In this document: piece after piece, positions 19,603 through 28,163 of the stretch | How the letters are laid out: the number at the start of each line of letters is the position of its first letter | Numbering within the stretch: the stretch's first letter is position 1 | Origin: Sporocytophaga sp. | GTDB lineage: Bacteria; Bacteroidota; Bacteroidia; Cytophagales; Cytophagaceae | NCBI GenBank assembly: GCA_024707265.1 | Contig: JANQAB010000009.1 | Coordinates: forward strand, 682,001 to 746,000 | Length of the DNA stretch: 64,000 nucleotides | Direction of reading: 5' to 3' | Made by a program: the position numbers and the translations under genes | The notes under the pieces: model-generated | The model's database searches: none | Seen by the model: the letters and a program-made list of their open reading frames with translations, nothing else | Told to the model about the DNA's origin: nothing

Positions 19603-20472
19603 ATGGTAGCAATCCTCATTAATGAGTGCCTTAAGGTGAGCGTTAAAAGCTCTGGTGCTGAACTGATAAGTTTGAAAAAAACAATGGCAAATAAGGAATT
19701 TCTATGGCAGGGAGATCCAGCCTTCTGGGGAAGAAGAGCGCCGGTATTGTTCCCTATCGTAGGAAAGCTTGCAGGAAATAAATACCACTCAGACGACCAG
19801 GTTTATGAATTGCCACAGCATGGTTTTGCAAGAGATTTGCATTTTGACCTGATTGATCAGAAGGATCAATCCCTTACTTATAAACTTTCCGACTCTGAAG
19901 AAACACTGAAGCTTTATCCTTATAAATTTGAATTAACAATTGAGTATAAGCTTCAGAAAAGCAAGTTGATTGTTTCTTATGAAGTTAAAAATACAGACGA
20001 CAAAACCATCTATTTTTCTATTGGTGCACATCCTGCTCTTCGTTGCCCAATTGAGCAAGGCGAGGAATTTTCTGATTATTACCTCGAATTTGAGAAAAAA
20101 GAAACAGTTAACAGGTATTTGTTGACGGATGGTTTGCTTAACGGAAAGACAGAGCCAGTCTTGAACAATGAAAACATTCTGCCTCTTTCAGTAGATCTGT
20201 TTACAGGAAAAGACGCAATCATTTTCAAAGATTTGAAGTCAAGTGTTGTAAGCCTTAAAAGTAAAAAGTCTTCTCATACCATAACGATGGACTTTGCAGG
20301 ATTCCCTTATCTTGGTGTCTGGACTAAACCTGGTCCGTTTATTTGTCTGGAGCCTTGGTTTGGAGTGGCAGATCAAATCGGATTTGAGGGGCAGTTTAAG
20401 GACAAGGAAGCAATGAGATCTCTTGTAAAAGGAAAAACATTCAAATGTGAATATTCAATAGATGTTCAGTAG
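19603..20472 (+). CDS. Aldose 1-epimerase family protein (GalM-like)
   Basis: A 289-residue cytoplasmic protein of the aldose 1-epimerase / glucose-6-phosphate epimerase-like fold. Motifs seen: GAELISLKK, FLWQGDPAFWGRRAPVLFPIVG, LPQHGFARD with a probable catalytic His, YFSIGAHPALRCP with the second His, and a late Glu in FICLEPWFGVADQ. This variant resembles the LACX-type group, so the true sugar substrate is uncertain. It is transcribed alone, with a terminator on each side. A period-7 repeat starts three bases after its stop. Confidence 0.85.
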   Translation: MVAILINECLKVSVKSSGAELISLKKTMANKEFLWQGDPAFWGRRAPVLFPIVGKLAGNKYHSDDQVYELPQHGFARDLHFDLIDQKDQSLTYKLSDSEETLKLYPYKFELTIEYKLQKSKLIVSYEVKNTDDKTIYFSIGAHPALRCPIEQGEEFSDYYLEFEKKETVNRYLLTDGLLNGKTEPVLNNENILPLSVDLFTGKDAIIFKDLKSSVVSLKSKKSSHTITMDFAGFPYLGVWTKPGPFICLEPWFGVADQIGFEGQFKDKEAMRSLVKGKTFKCEYSIDVQ

Positions 20473-20474
20473 AA

Positions 20475-20502
20475 GCTGAAAGTAAAAAGCGGATAGCAAA
20501 AA
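20475..20502 (+). repeat. Period-7 GNNNAAA repeat after the epimerase stop codon
   Basis: Heptamers gctgaaa gtaaaaa gcggata gcaaaaa in sense orientation, ending where the terminator stem begins. Confidence 0.65.
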
Positions 20503-20504
20503 GT

Positions 20505-20546
20505 TTGGCCCCTGATATTGATGCAAGTCAAGGTCAGGGGCCAATT
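20505..20546. terminator. Bidirectional-type terminator between the epimerase and MoxR-type genes
   Basis: An 11-bp stem TTGGCCCCTGA (20505-20515) / TCAGGGGCCAA (20534-20544), 18-base loop, followed by a short T-rich stretch. It lies between two convergent genes. Confidence 0.75.
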
Positions 20547-20592
20547 ATTTTAGGAAATCAAAAGGTACAAAATTGGCGGTTTTATAACAGAA

Positions 20593-22104
20593 TTAATTCC
20601 TGCCAAATCCAAAATCAGTCTCATCTCCTTCCGGGTCAGGGCCGAGATTAAACATTGTGCTCATGAGATCTTTAAACTGTATCCCTTCATCCAGCTTTTG
20701 TTTACTAATCTGGCTTGTTTCGGCAAGTCCGTGCAACACCAGCTCCATCTGTAAAGTCTGGTCTTCTTTACTTAAACCTGGCTGGTAATGTAAAACGGTC
20801 TCTTTAAGGCCCGGAATGCTTTCAAGAGATTTCTCATATTCTAAATTAGACATGTTTTGGACGAGGTCTATATAATTCCCGTCGCTAAACCAGTCTGTGA
20901 TTTTTTTATAAGGATTATCTTTTTTGGATTTTTTAATCTTTTCAGGTGAGGGATAGATTTTTTCAAAGGCTTTTCTTACTGTTTTGCCAACAAGAAAAAA
21001 CGCTACATTGGAGATCCCTTCAAGTTCTCCTTCATACACCAGTTCAACTTTTCCTGTAATCGATGGAATGGTGCCGAAAAGGTCGCTTATCCTTCCTGAA
21101 GTGCTGTTTTCCCCGTTGATCAGCATGCGTCTTTCAGCTGTACTATATAAATTTTCGAGTGCTGAAATAGTTAGTCTTGCAGAAACACCGCTTTTTTGAT
21201 CTATATATTCGCTGGCTCTGGCTTCGAAAGAAACATTTTCAAGAAGATCTTTTAGGAGCTCTGGCATTTTTATGCACTCTTTCTGAAACTGCGTTAATTT
21301 TGCTTCCTGTAAAGTAATCAGTTTAGAGATTTCCGGAGATTTAGGATAATGTGTCAGAATCTGGCTATCTATCCTGTCTTTTAAAGGCGTTACAATGGAA
21401 CCCCTGTTGGTGTAATCTTCAGGGTTTGCAGTAAATACAAATTGTATGTCCAGCGGTAAGCGTAGTTTAAAACCTCTAATCTGGATATCACCTTCCTGGA
21501 GAATATTAAATAAAGCTACCTGAATCCTTGCCTGCAAATCAGGGAGCTCATTAATAACAAAGATGCTCCTGTGTGATCTTGGAATTAGTCCAAAGTGAAT
21601 TACCCTTTCATCTGCATATGTCAGTTTCAAAGAGGCGGCTTTAATCGGATCAAGATCTCCAATGAGATCAGAAACAGAAACATCCGGAGTAGCAAGTTTT
21701 TCAGTATATCGTTCTGAACGGTGAACCCAGGATATCGGAGTGTCATCACCTTTTTCATCGATCACATCTTTGGCATACCGGGTTAATGGGTTCAATGGGT
21801 CGTCATTGGCCTCGCTGAATGCTACTATCGGCATGTACTCATCAAGGAGATTCGTCATCAATCGGGCAATTTTAGTTTTTGCCTGTCCTCTTAATCCAAG
21901 AAGTATGATGTTGTGTCTTGAAAGAATTGCAGTTTGTAGCTGAGGAATTACTGTTTCCTCGTATCCCTTAATTTCCCCGAACAGGTTTTTCTTTTCCCTG
22001 AGTGCTCTGACCAGGTTTTCCCGCATTTCTTCCTTTACACTTCTTGAAGCATACCCGGAAGCTTTCAGCTGTCCGAGTGTTTTTATATGACTGTTAGGAT
22101 TCAT
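20593..22104 (-). CDS. MoxR-type AAA+ ATPase, partner of the VWA protein
   Basis: A 503-residue AAA+ ATPase related to magnesium-chelatase/MoxR proteins. It has a Walker A GLRGQAKTK (from G70), a Walker B-like IFVINELPDL, and a sensor region FVFTANPEDYTNRG, in the order expected. The C-terminal half is long and charged (KKSKKDNPYKK) and may hold the partner-binding region. No membrane segments. The VWA gene ends 14 bases upstream, so both are in one operon. In such pairs the ATPase and the metal-binding VWA protein act together as a chaperone or metal-insertion machine. The client protein cannot be told here. Confidence 0.88.
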   Translation of the reverse strand: MNPNSHIKTLGQLKASGYASRSVKEEMRENLVRALREKKNLFGEIKGYEETVIPQLQTAILSRHNIILLGLRGQAKTKIARLMTNLLDEYMPIVAFSEANDDPLNPLTRYAKDVIDEKGDDTPISWVHRSERYTEKLATPDVSVSDLIGDLDPIKAASLKLTYADERVIHFGLIPRSHRSIFVINELPDLQARIQVALFNILQEGDIQIRGFKLRLPLDIQFVFTANPEDYTNRGSIVTPLKDRIDSQILTHYPKSPEISKLITLQEAKLTQFQKECIKMPELLKDLLENVSFEARASEYIDQKSGVSARLTISALENLYSTAERRMLINGENSTSGRISDLFGTIPSITGKVELVYEGELEGISNVAFFLVGKTVRKAFEKIYPSPEKIKKSKKDNPYKKITDWFSDGNYIDLVQNMSNLEYEKSLESIPGLKETVLHYQPGLSKEDQTLQMELVLHGLAETSQISKQKLDEGIQFKDLMSTMFNLGPDPEGDETDFGFGRN

Positions 22105-22118
22105 GATTTAAGAGGTGA

Positions 22119-23219
22119 TTATCTCACTGTTTTTTTTCTGTTTCTAATAAAATCTTCAAAGATATATTCCCCAAGTCCGGTAAGGGAGCTGTAGAATGCC
22201 CGCCCATTGTTTGTCTTGGTAAACTCCTGAACAAACTGCTGAAGATATGGATCTTTTGCAATCATAAAGGTGGTTATCGGAATATTTAATCTCCTGCACT
22301 GGCCCGCCATTTCAAGTGTCTTATTTACAACTTTTCTGTCCAGACCGAAACTGTTTTTGTAGTATTTTGTTCCAACTTTTAAACAGGTTGGCTTCCCGTC
22401 TGTAATCATAAAGATCTGCTTGTTATTGGTTTTTCTCCTTCTGAGAATGTCCATGGCAAGTTCCAATCCTGCGTAAGTGTTTGTATGATAAGGGCCTACT
22501 TCTAGATAAGGAAGATCTTTGATCTCCACAGGCCAGGCATCATTACCAAATACAATTATATCAAGTGTATCCTTAGGATATTTTACTTTCACAAGTTCAG
22601 CCAGAGCCATCGCTACTTTTTTCGCAGGCGTAATTCTGTCTTCTCCATATAATATCATGGAATGGGAAATATCAATCATCAGAACCGTGCTGGTTTGAGA
22701 TTTATGTTCCTTTTCCTGAACCTGAAGATCCTCATGGGTAAGTTTGAATTCGTCAATTCCATGGTTGATCTGTGCAGTATGAAGCGAATCGGTAATATTT
22801 ATTGAATCCAGAGTATCTCCGAACTGGTAGGGTCTGATGTCTGCACTAGGTTCATCTCCCAATCCGGTTTTTGAAGTATTATGATTCCCTTTTTGATTCT
22901 TCTTTAATTTTCCGAAAATTTCTTCCAGAGCATTCCTTCGGATTACCTGCTCCGATTTGCCAGTAAGTTTAAAAGTTCCTTTTTCGGAACTTTCCTCTTT
23001 GATAAAGCCCTTGTCGTTCAAGTCACGGATAAAATCTCCCATTCCATAACTGTCATCAGTCATTCCATGTTGACGGTCAAGGTCATTCATCCAGTTAAGT
23101 GCTTCGGAAACATCCCCAGAGGTATAATTCAGCAATTGGAAAAAAACCTTTGAAAGGTTGTCAAACCCTGAATCTCCCTTAGGCGGAGGTGTAAATTTTG
23201 AAAATCGTAATCCCTTCAT
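22119..23219 (-). CDS. VWA (von Willebrand factor A) domain protein
   Basis: A 366-residue soluble protein. The N-terminal half (about 1-170) is helical and charged and not recognised. The C-terminal half is a VWA domain with the MIDAS motif D183-I-S-H-S, a later conserved Thr in HTNTYAGLELAM, and MITDGKPT with the third metal-site Asp. No signal peptide, so cytoplasmic. It is the first gene of the pair with the MoxR-type ATPase. Known MoxR-VWA couples remodel or metallate target complexes, and this is the likely role here. The divergent neighbour is the leu operon, across a 390-base gap. Confidence 0.88.
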   Translation of the reverse strand: MKGLRFSKFTPPPKGDSGFDNLSKVFFQLLNYTSGDVSEALNWMNDLDRQHGMTDDSYGMGDFIRDLNDKGFIKEESSEKGTFKLTGKSEQVIRRNALEEIFGKLKKNQKGNHNTSKTGLGDEPSADIRPYQFGDTLDSINITDSLHTAQINHGIDEFKLTHEDLQVQEKEHKSQTSTVLMIDISHSMILYGEDRITPAKKVAMALAELVKVKYPKDTLDIIVFGNDAWPVEIKDLPYLEVGPYHTNTYAGLELAMDILRRRKTNNKQIFMITDGKPTCLKVGTKYYKNSFGLDRKVVNKTLEMAGQCRRLNIPITTFMIAKDPYLQQFVQEFTKTNNGRAFYSSLTGLGEYIFEDFIRNRKKTVR

Positions 23220-23605
23220 TTGGAGTTATTCTAGTTAACCTTTTAACATGGGTGGAAAAGTAAAAGTTTTAATCTGTGAGAGCACATTAATTTAGAATAA
23301 TTTTGCCCAAATTCAAAGTTTTAACAGCTTATCCAAATTTTGTTTTATTGCCTTGGTCAATGGGATTTTAATGTTTTGAGGTTTTTTTGAAACTGTAATT
23401 TTTTTAATGGGAATTTAATGTAAATGCTTTATTCACAGTGTGTTTTAACTGAGTGTTTTAATAGATTTTTGACTTGAAACCGTATATATATGCATTTTTA
23501 ACATTAAAAATTAATATATACCTGATGATATTTAGTAAATTTGTAATTATTATCGCATAAAAATGGGGAATTGTGGAGAGCTGTTAAGTGTTATCAAGGT
23601 TGAAA
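23220..23605. other. Divergent promoter region between the VWA gene and the leu leader
   Basis: About 390 AT-rich bases with no gene. It must hold promoters for both the VWA gene and the leucine operon. A candidate TTTG box lies near 23538, but I cannot pair it with a clear -7 element. Confidence 0.4.
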
Positions 23606-23674
23606 ATGTTTAAGTCATTTAATATATTATTTAAAACCCTCCTTCTGCTGAAAGTCAAATTTTCAGTTGGGTGA
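23606..23674 (+). CDS. Putative leucine operon leader peptide
   Basis: A 22-codon frame, ATG 23606 to TGA 23674, preceded by AAGG at 23596-23599 at suitable spacing. It contains Ile and Leu codons (ATA TTA) and then four Leu codons in a row, CTC CTT CTG CTG (23639-23650), followed by two Val codons later. It stops 17 bases before a strong terminator hairpin that itself precedes leuA by 37 bases. A short peptide rich in the operon's end product, followed by a terminator, is the classical layout of transcription attenuation. Low leucyl-tRNA would stall the ribosome and let transcription continue. The layout is direct sequence evidence; the mechanism is inferred. Confidence 0.75.
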   Translation: MFKSFNILFKTLLLLKVKFSVG

Positions 23675-23691
23675 GGCATTTAAACGATTAA

Positions 23692-23730
23692 AAAAGGCCA
23701 TTCTCAACAACTGAGGATGGCCTTTTCATT
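23692..23730 (+). terminator. Attenuator-type terminator upstream of leuA
   Basis: A 15-bp stem, AAAAGGCCATTCTCA (23692-23706) / TGAGGATGGCCTTTT (23712-23726), with one G-T pair and a 5-base loop. The copy of TGAGG at 23672-23676, overlapping the leader stop codon, could pair with the same TTCTCA arm. That gives a possible antiterminator, exposed only when the ribosome stalls upstream at the Leu codons. Confidence 0.75.
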
Positions 23731-23763
23731 AAAAATACACGTCTGTAGAGAAAACAAAAAGTT

Positions 23764-24912
23764 ATGGCTAAAAGAGTTTATATTTTTGACACAACACTTC
23801 GTGATGGAGAGCAGGTGCCAGGCTGCCAGTTGAATACTGAAGAAAAAATCAGGGTTGCCAAAGCATTAGAAGAACTTGGTGTTGATGTTATTGAGGCAGG
23901 GTTTCCGATTTCAAGCCCTGGAGATTTTAACTCCGTGGTTGAAATAAGTAAGGCAGTAAAAGAACCGATCATCTGTGCGCTCACCAGAGCAAAAGAAATG
24001 GATATCGATAGTGCAGCTGAAGCCCTGAAATATGCCAAAAGAAAACGTATTCATACAGGTATCGGAAGCTCCGATATGCACATTCAGTATAAACTGAGAA
24101 CAACAAGAGAAAAAGTTATTGAGCAAGGCGTTGCTGCTGTTAAATATGCTCGCAAGTTTGTTGACGATGTCGAGTTTTTCTGCGAAGACGCCGGACGTGC
24201 GGATGTTGTTTTCCTAGCCCAGATGGTTGAGGCGGTTATAGCTGCAGGTGCTACTGTTGTGAATATTCCTGATACCACCGGATATACTTTGCCATGGCAA
24301 TTCGGTGAACGTATAAAGTATCTTATGGACAATGTTAAAAATGTAGATAAAGCAATCATCTCTGCACATTGTCACAATGACCTTGGTCTTGCAACTGCAA
24401 ATGCTATTGCTGCCCTGGCGAATGGTGCCAGACAGGTAGAATGTACCATCAATGGTATCGGAGAAAGAGCAGGAAATACTTCTCTTGAAGAAGTGGCGAT
24501 GATTATCAAAAGCCATCCTTCTCTGGGAATTGAAACTGGTATCAATACTAAAAAATTAGTTCCTACCAGTGACCTTGTATCTTCTCTAATGAGAATGCCG
24601 GTTCAGGCGAACAAAGCTATTGTTGGTAAAAACGCTTTTGCTCACTCATCTGGAATTCATCAGGATGGTTTCCTAAAGCATAGAGAGAATTACGAAATCA
24701 TCGACCCTTCTGATGTCGGTGCTGATGCATCTTCTATTGTGCTTACTGCCAGAAGCGGAAGAGCGGCATTAAGTCACCGTCTTACGACTATTGGCTACCA
24801 ACTTTCAAAAGAACAACTTGATATGGTCTATAAAAAATTCCTTGATATGGCCGATCAGAGAAAGCAGATTGAAGATGCCGATTTGAAAGAACTAATGGCT
24901 CCTTACTGCTAA
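23764..24912 (+). CDS. leuA: 2-isopropylmalate synthase, short form without regulatory domain
   Basis: First committed enzyme of leucine synthesis: condenses acetyl-CoA with 2-oxoisovalerate. The TIM barrel carries FDTTLRDGEQVPG at residues 8-20 (metal and substrate site), the metal-binding HCH in SAHCHNDLGLATANA, and NGIGERAGNTSLEEV. After the barrel, helices with AFAHSSGIHQDG correspond to the linker region. At 382 residues it ends before the C-terminal allosteric LeuA dimer domain of the ~510-residue enzymes. The sequence after the stop shows no remnant of it, so the short form looks native. Leucine feedback would then rest on the attenuator upstream. Confidence 0.93.
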   Translation: MAKRVYIFDTTLRDGEQVPGCQLNTEEKIRVAKALEELGVDVIEAGFPISSPGDFNSVVEISKAVKEPIICALTRAKEMDIDSAAEALKYAKRKRIHTGIGSSDMHIQYKLRTTREKVIEQGVAAVKYARKFVDDVEFFCEDAGRADVVFLAQMVEAVIAAGATVVNIPDTTGYTLPWQFGERIKYLMDNVKNVDKAIISAHCHNDLGLATANAIAALANGARQVECTINGIGERAGNTSLEEVAMIIKSHPSLGIETGINTKKLVPTSDLVSSLMRMPVQANKAIVGKNAFAHSSGIHQDGFLKHRENYEIIDPSDVGADASSIVLTARSGRAALSHRLTTIGYQLSKEQLDMVYKKFLDMADQRKQIEDADLKELMAPYC

Positions 24913-24976
24913 CAATCTTTTAGTTAAAGAAATCAATAAAAAGTTTAAGACTATAAAATTTTAAAACCCTATTGCC

Positions 24977-26383
24977 TTGGCTGCTAAAACTTTATTTGAC
25001 AAAGTATGGGATGCACATGTGGTAACTGAAATAAAAGGTGGCCCTAGTGTATTATACATTGATAAACATCTTGTTCACGAAGTAACAAGTCCTCAGGCTT
25101 TCTCAGGTCTGGAGAAAAGAGGCATCTCTCTTTTCCGATTACAAAACACGCTTGCTACTGCCGATCACAACGTTCCTACGAAAGATCAGCACTTACCAAT
25201 AAAAGAAGCTTTATCCAGACAGCAGGTAGAAAAGCTGACTGAAAACTGCAATAAATTCGGTGTTACACTTTATGGCTTAGGCCACCCATATCAGGGTATC
25301 GTTCACGTGATCGGTCCTGAATTAGGCGTAACGCTTCCGGGCATGACCATGGTGTGTGGTGATAGCCATACTTCAACTCATGGAGCTTTTGGTTCAATTG
25401 CTTTCGGTATCGGAACCAGCGAAGTGGAGCAGGTTATGGCAACACAATGCTTGATGCAAAGCAAACCTAAAACCATGAAAATTGAGATCAATGGTAAACT
25501 AGGTAAAGGGGTTGTGTCAAAAGATATCATCCTATATATCATTTCTAAAATCAGTGCAGCAGGTGGTACAGGTTACTTCGTGGAATTTGCAGGATCTGCA
25601 ATCAGATCTCTTTCTATGGAAGCCAGAATGACTATCTGTAATATGAGTATCGAAATGGGTGCAAGAGGAGGAATGATTGCTCCTGATGAGACTACTTTTG
25701 AATACATAAAAGGAAGGGAGTTTGCTCCAAAAGGTGCAAAGTTTGAGGAAGCTGTTGCTTACTGGAAGACTTTGTTCTCTGATGAAGATGCAAAATTCGA
25801 TCAGGTTTTAACCTATAAGGCTGAAGATATTGAACCAATGATTACCTACGGAACAAATCCTGGTATGGGAATCAAAGTAAGTGGCCATATTCCTGCAGAA
25901 ACAGAGATTGATGCGGCAAGCAGACTTTCATTTAAGAAATCTCTTGAATACATGGATTTCCAGCCAGGAGCTAGCCTCATCGGAAAGCAGGTAAACTATG
26001 TTTTCATAGGTAGCTGTACCAATTCAAGAATCGAAGATTTGAGATTGGTTGCTGAGTTCGTAAAAGGAAAGAAAAAGGCTTCAAATATCAATGCCTATGT
26101 AATACCTGGTTCTAAGCAGGTTGAGAAACAAGCTATAGCAGAAGGTATTGATAAAGTATTAGCAGAAGCCGGTTTTGAACTAAGAGAGCCAGGATGTTCT
26201 GCATGTCTTGGAATGAATGAAGATAAAGTACCTAAAGGGGAATATTGCGTGTCTACTTCAAACAGAAACTTTGAAGGTCGTCAAGGTCCTGGTGCTCGTA
26301 CATTGCTGGTAAGCCCACTTACAGCAGCTGCAGTTGCAGTGAGCGGTAAAATTGTTGATGTTCGTGACTTTAATCTGAATTAA
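24977..26383 (+). CDS. leuC: 3-isopropylmalate dehydratase large subunit
   Basis: With LeuD, isomerises 2- to 3-isopropylmalate using a 4Fe-4S cluster. The three cluster Cys are visible: GSCTNSR in the middle and GCSACLGM toward the C-terminus. VCGDSHTSTHGAFG and FAGSAIRSLSMEARMTICNM are typical aconitase-family segments. At 468 residues it is full length. The start is TTG at 24977: the protein then begins AAKTLFDKVWDAHVV, exactly where homologues start, and no in-frame ATG is near. It follows leuA by 64 bases and is four bases before leuD. Confidence 0.96.
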   Translation: MAAKTLFDKVWDAHVVTEIKGGPSVLYIDKHLVHEVTSPQAFSGLEKRGISLFRLQNTLATADHNVPTKDQHLPIKEALSRQQVEKLTENCNKFGVTLYGLGHPYQGIVHVIGPELGVTLPGMTMVCGDSHTSTHGAFGSIAFGIGTSEVEQVMATQCLMQSKPKTMKIEINGKLGKGVVSKDIILYIISKISAAGGTGYFVEFAGSAIRSLSMEARMTICNMSIEMGARGGMIAPDETTFEYIKGREFAPKGAKFEEAVAYWKTLFSDEDAKFDQVLTYKAEDIEPMITYGTNPGMGIKVSGHIPAETEIDAASRLSFKKSLEYMDFQPGASLIGKQVNYVFIGSCTNSRIEDLRLVAEFVKGKKKASNINAYVIPGSKQVEKQAIAEGIDKVLAEAGFELREPGCSACLGMNEDKVPKGEYCVSTSNRNFEGRQGPGARTLLVSPLTAAAVAVSGKIVDVRDFNLN

Positions 26384-26387
26384 TTCC

Positions 26388-26999
26388 ATGGAAAAATTTG
26401 TAACAATCACTTCAAATATAACTCCTCTTGCCATAGAGGATATCGATACAGATCAGATCATTCCTGCAAGGTTTCTTAAGGCTACTACAAGAGAAGGCTT
26501 TGGCGACAACCTTTTCAGAGACTGGAGATATGATGAGCAGAATAATCCTAAGAAGGATTTTGTTCTGAATAATTCCGACTATGCAGGAGCGAAAATTCTT
26601 GTAGCAGGTAAAAACTTTGGATGCGGATCAAGCCGTGAGCACGCTGCCTGGGCAATTACAGATGCAGGGTTCAAAGTGGTGGTATCAAGCTTTTTTGCAG
26701 ATATTTTTAAAAACAATGCATTGAACAATGGCCTTCTTCCTGTTCAGGTTTCTCAGCAGTTTTTAAATACCGTTTTTGAAAAAGTACAAGCTGATAAAAA
26801 CCTAAAGCTTAATGTTGATCTTGAGAAACAAAAGATAGAAATCGTTGGTCACAATGTTTCAGAGTCTTTTGAAATCAACGATTACAAAAAGACATGTCTG
26901 ATCAATGGATATGATGATATAGATTACCTTCTAAGCATTAAAGACAAAATTGAAGCTTATGAAAAAGGAAGTAAATATCTGAGTCTAATCTCTAAATAA
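26388..26999 (+). CDS. leuD: 3-isopropylmalate dehydratase small subunit
   Basis: Swivel domain partner of LeuC. Motifs: DIDTDQIIPARFLK near the start and GKNFGCGSSREHAAWAI, which forms the substrate-binding loop. The 203-residue length is normal. The start is four bases after the leuC stop, as expected for translationally coupled subunits of one complex, and leuB follows after 43 bases. Confidence 0.96.
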   Translation: MEKFVTITSNITPLAIEDIDTDQIIPARFLKATTREGFGDNLFRDWRYDEQNNPKKDFVLNNSDYAGAKILVAGKNFGCGSSREHAAWAITDAGFKVVVSSFFADIFKNNALNNGLLPVQVSQQFLNTVFEKVQADKNLKLNVDLEKQKIEIVGHNVSESFEINDYKKTCLINGYDDIDYLLSIKDKIEAYEKGSKYLSLISK

Positions 27000-27042
27000 T
27001 TAATACTCCAAAAATTCCATTAACGGTTAATAATTTTTATAA

Positions 27043-28129
27043 ATGAAAAAGAACATTGCAGTCCTTAAAGGAGATGGTATTGGTCCGGAAGTAACGGATC
27101 AGGCACTTAAAGCGCTTAAAGCCATCGAAGAAGTGTATGGCCACGAATTTACTTATACTGAAGCTTTAATTGGTGCTATTGCAATTGATGTTACAGGAAA
27201 TCCATTTCCTGAAGAAACATTCAAAACCTGCCAGGCTTCTGATGCAATTCTTTTTGGTGCTATCGGTCACCCTAAGTATGATAATGATCCTAACGCTCCA
27301 GTTAGACCAGAGCAAGGACTTCTTGCAATGAGAAAAAGTCTTGGTTTGTTCGCTAACATAAGACCGATCAATACTTATAAAATTCTTGCTAACTCTTCTC
27401 CTCTTAGAGCAGACCTTGTTGATGGAGTTGATTTTGTTGTTTTCAGAGAGCTTACAGGTGGTATCTATTTCGGACAAAAAGGAAGAAGCGAAGACAGAAA
27501 CATTGCTTTTGACAACTGTTCTTATTCAAAGGAAGAAATCACTAGAATAAGCAAGCTTGCTTTTGAAGCTGCTCAGAAAAGAAATAAGAGAGTTACCCTT
27601 GTAGATAAAGCTAACGTGCTTGCAACTTCAAGACTTTGGAGAGAAGTCGTGAAAGAGTTTGCTAAAAACTATCCTGATGTAACGCTTGACTTCATGTTCG
27701 TAGACAATGCTGCAATGAAGATCATTCAAAATCCTAAATATTTTGACGTTGTTCTAACAGAGAATATGTTCGGTGATATCCTTACAGATGAGGCTTCTGT
27801 TATTACTGGTTCTCTAGGGATGTTGCCATCGGCTTCGGTAGGAAGCAAAACGGCCCTTTACGAGCCAATCCACGGATCTTATCCGGAAGCGGCAGGCAAA
27901 AATATTGCTAATCCAAACGGTGCAATTCTTTCAGCTGCAATGTTATTGGAGACTTCTTTTTGGCTTAAGCGAAGAAGCTTCACTGATAAGAAAAGCAGTT
28001 GAAGAGTGCTTGAATCAGGGTATCGTTACTTCTGATATCCAAAAAGATTCTAAGTATACAACTACTGAGATTGGTGACAAAGTCGCTAAGCTTATCAAAA
28101 CAAAAAAGAAAGAGTTGCTGGCTGTTTAA
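27043..28129 (+). CDS. leuB: 3-isopropylmalate dehydrogenase (one frameshift)
   Basis: NAD-dependent oxidative decarboxylation of 3-isopropylmalate to 2-oxoisocaproate. Motifs: IAVLKGDGIGPEV, RPEQGLLAMRKSLGLFANIRP, FRELTGGIYFG, the catalytic Lys in TLVDKANVL, and the metal-binding MFGDILTDEAS, then GSLGMLPSAS and EPIHGSYPEAAGK. The frame breaks in a T5 run at 27957-27961; removing one T joins LLETSFG to LSEEASLIRKAVEECLNQG and gives 361 residues. The gene is essential for leucine prototrophy, so the shift is probably a sequence error. Its last bases precede ilvD by 34 bases. Confidence 0.93.
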
Positions 28130-28163
28130 ACAAAGGATAACAAAACTCATTACAGGAATTTCA

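Noticed and set aside
28071..28163. ilvD start at 28071
   Set aside because: It is inside leuB; MENINKTSAR at 28164 is the family start.
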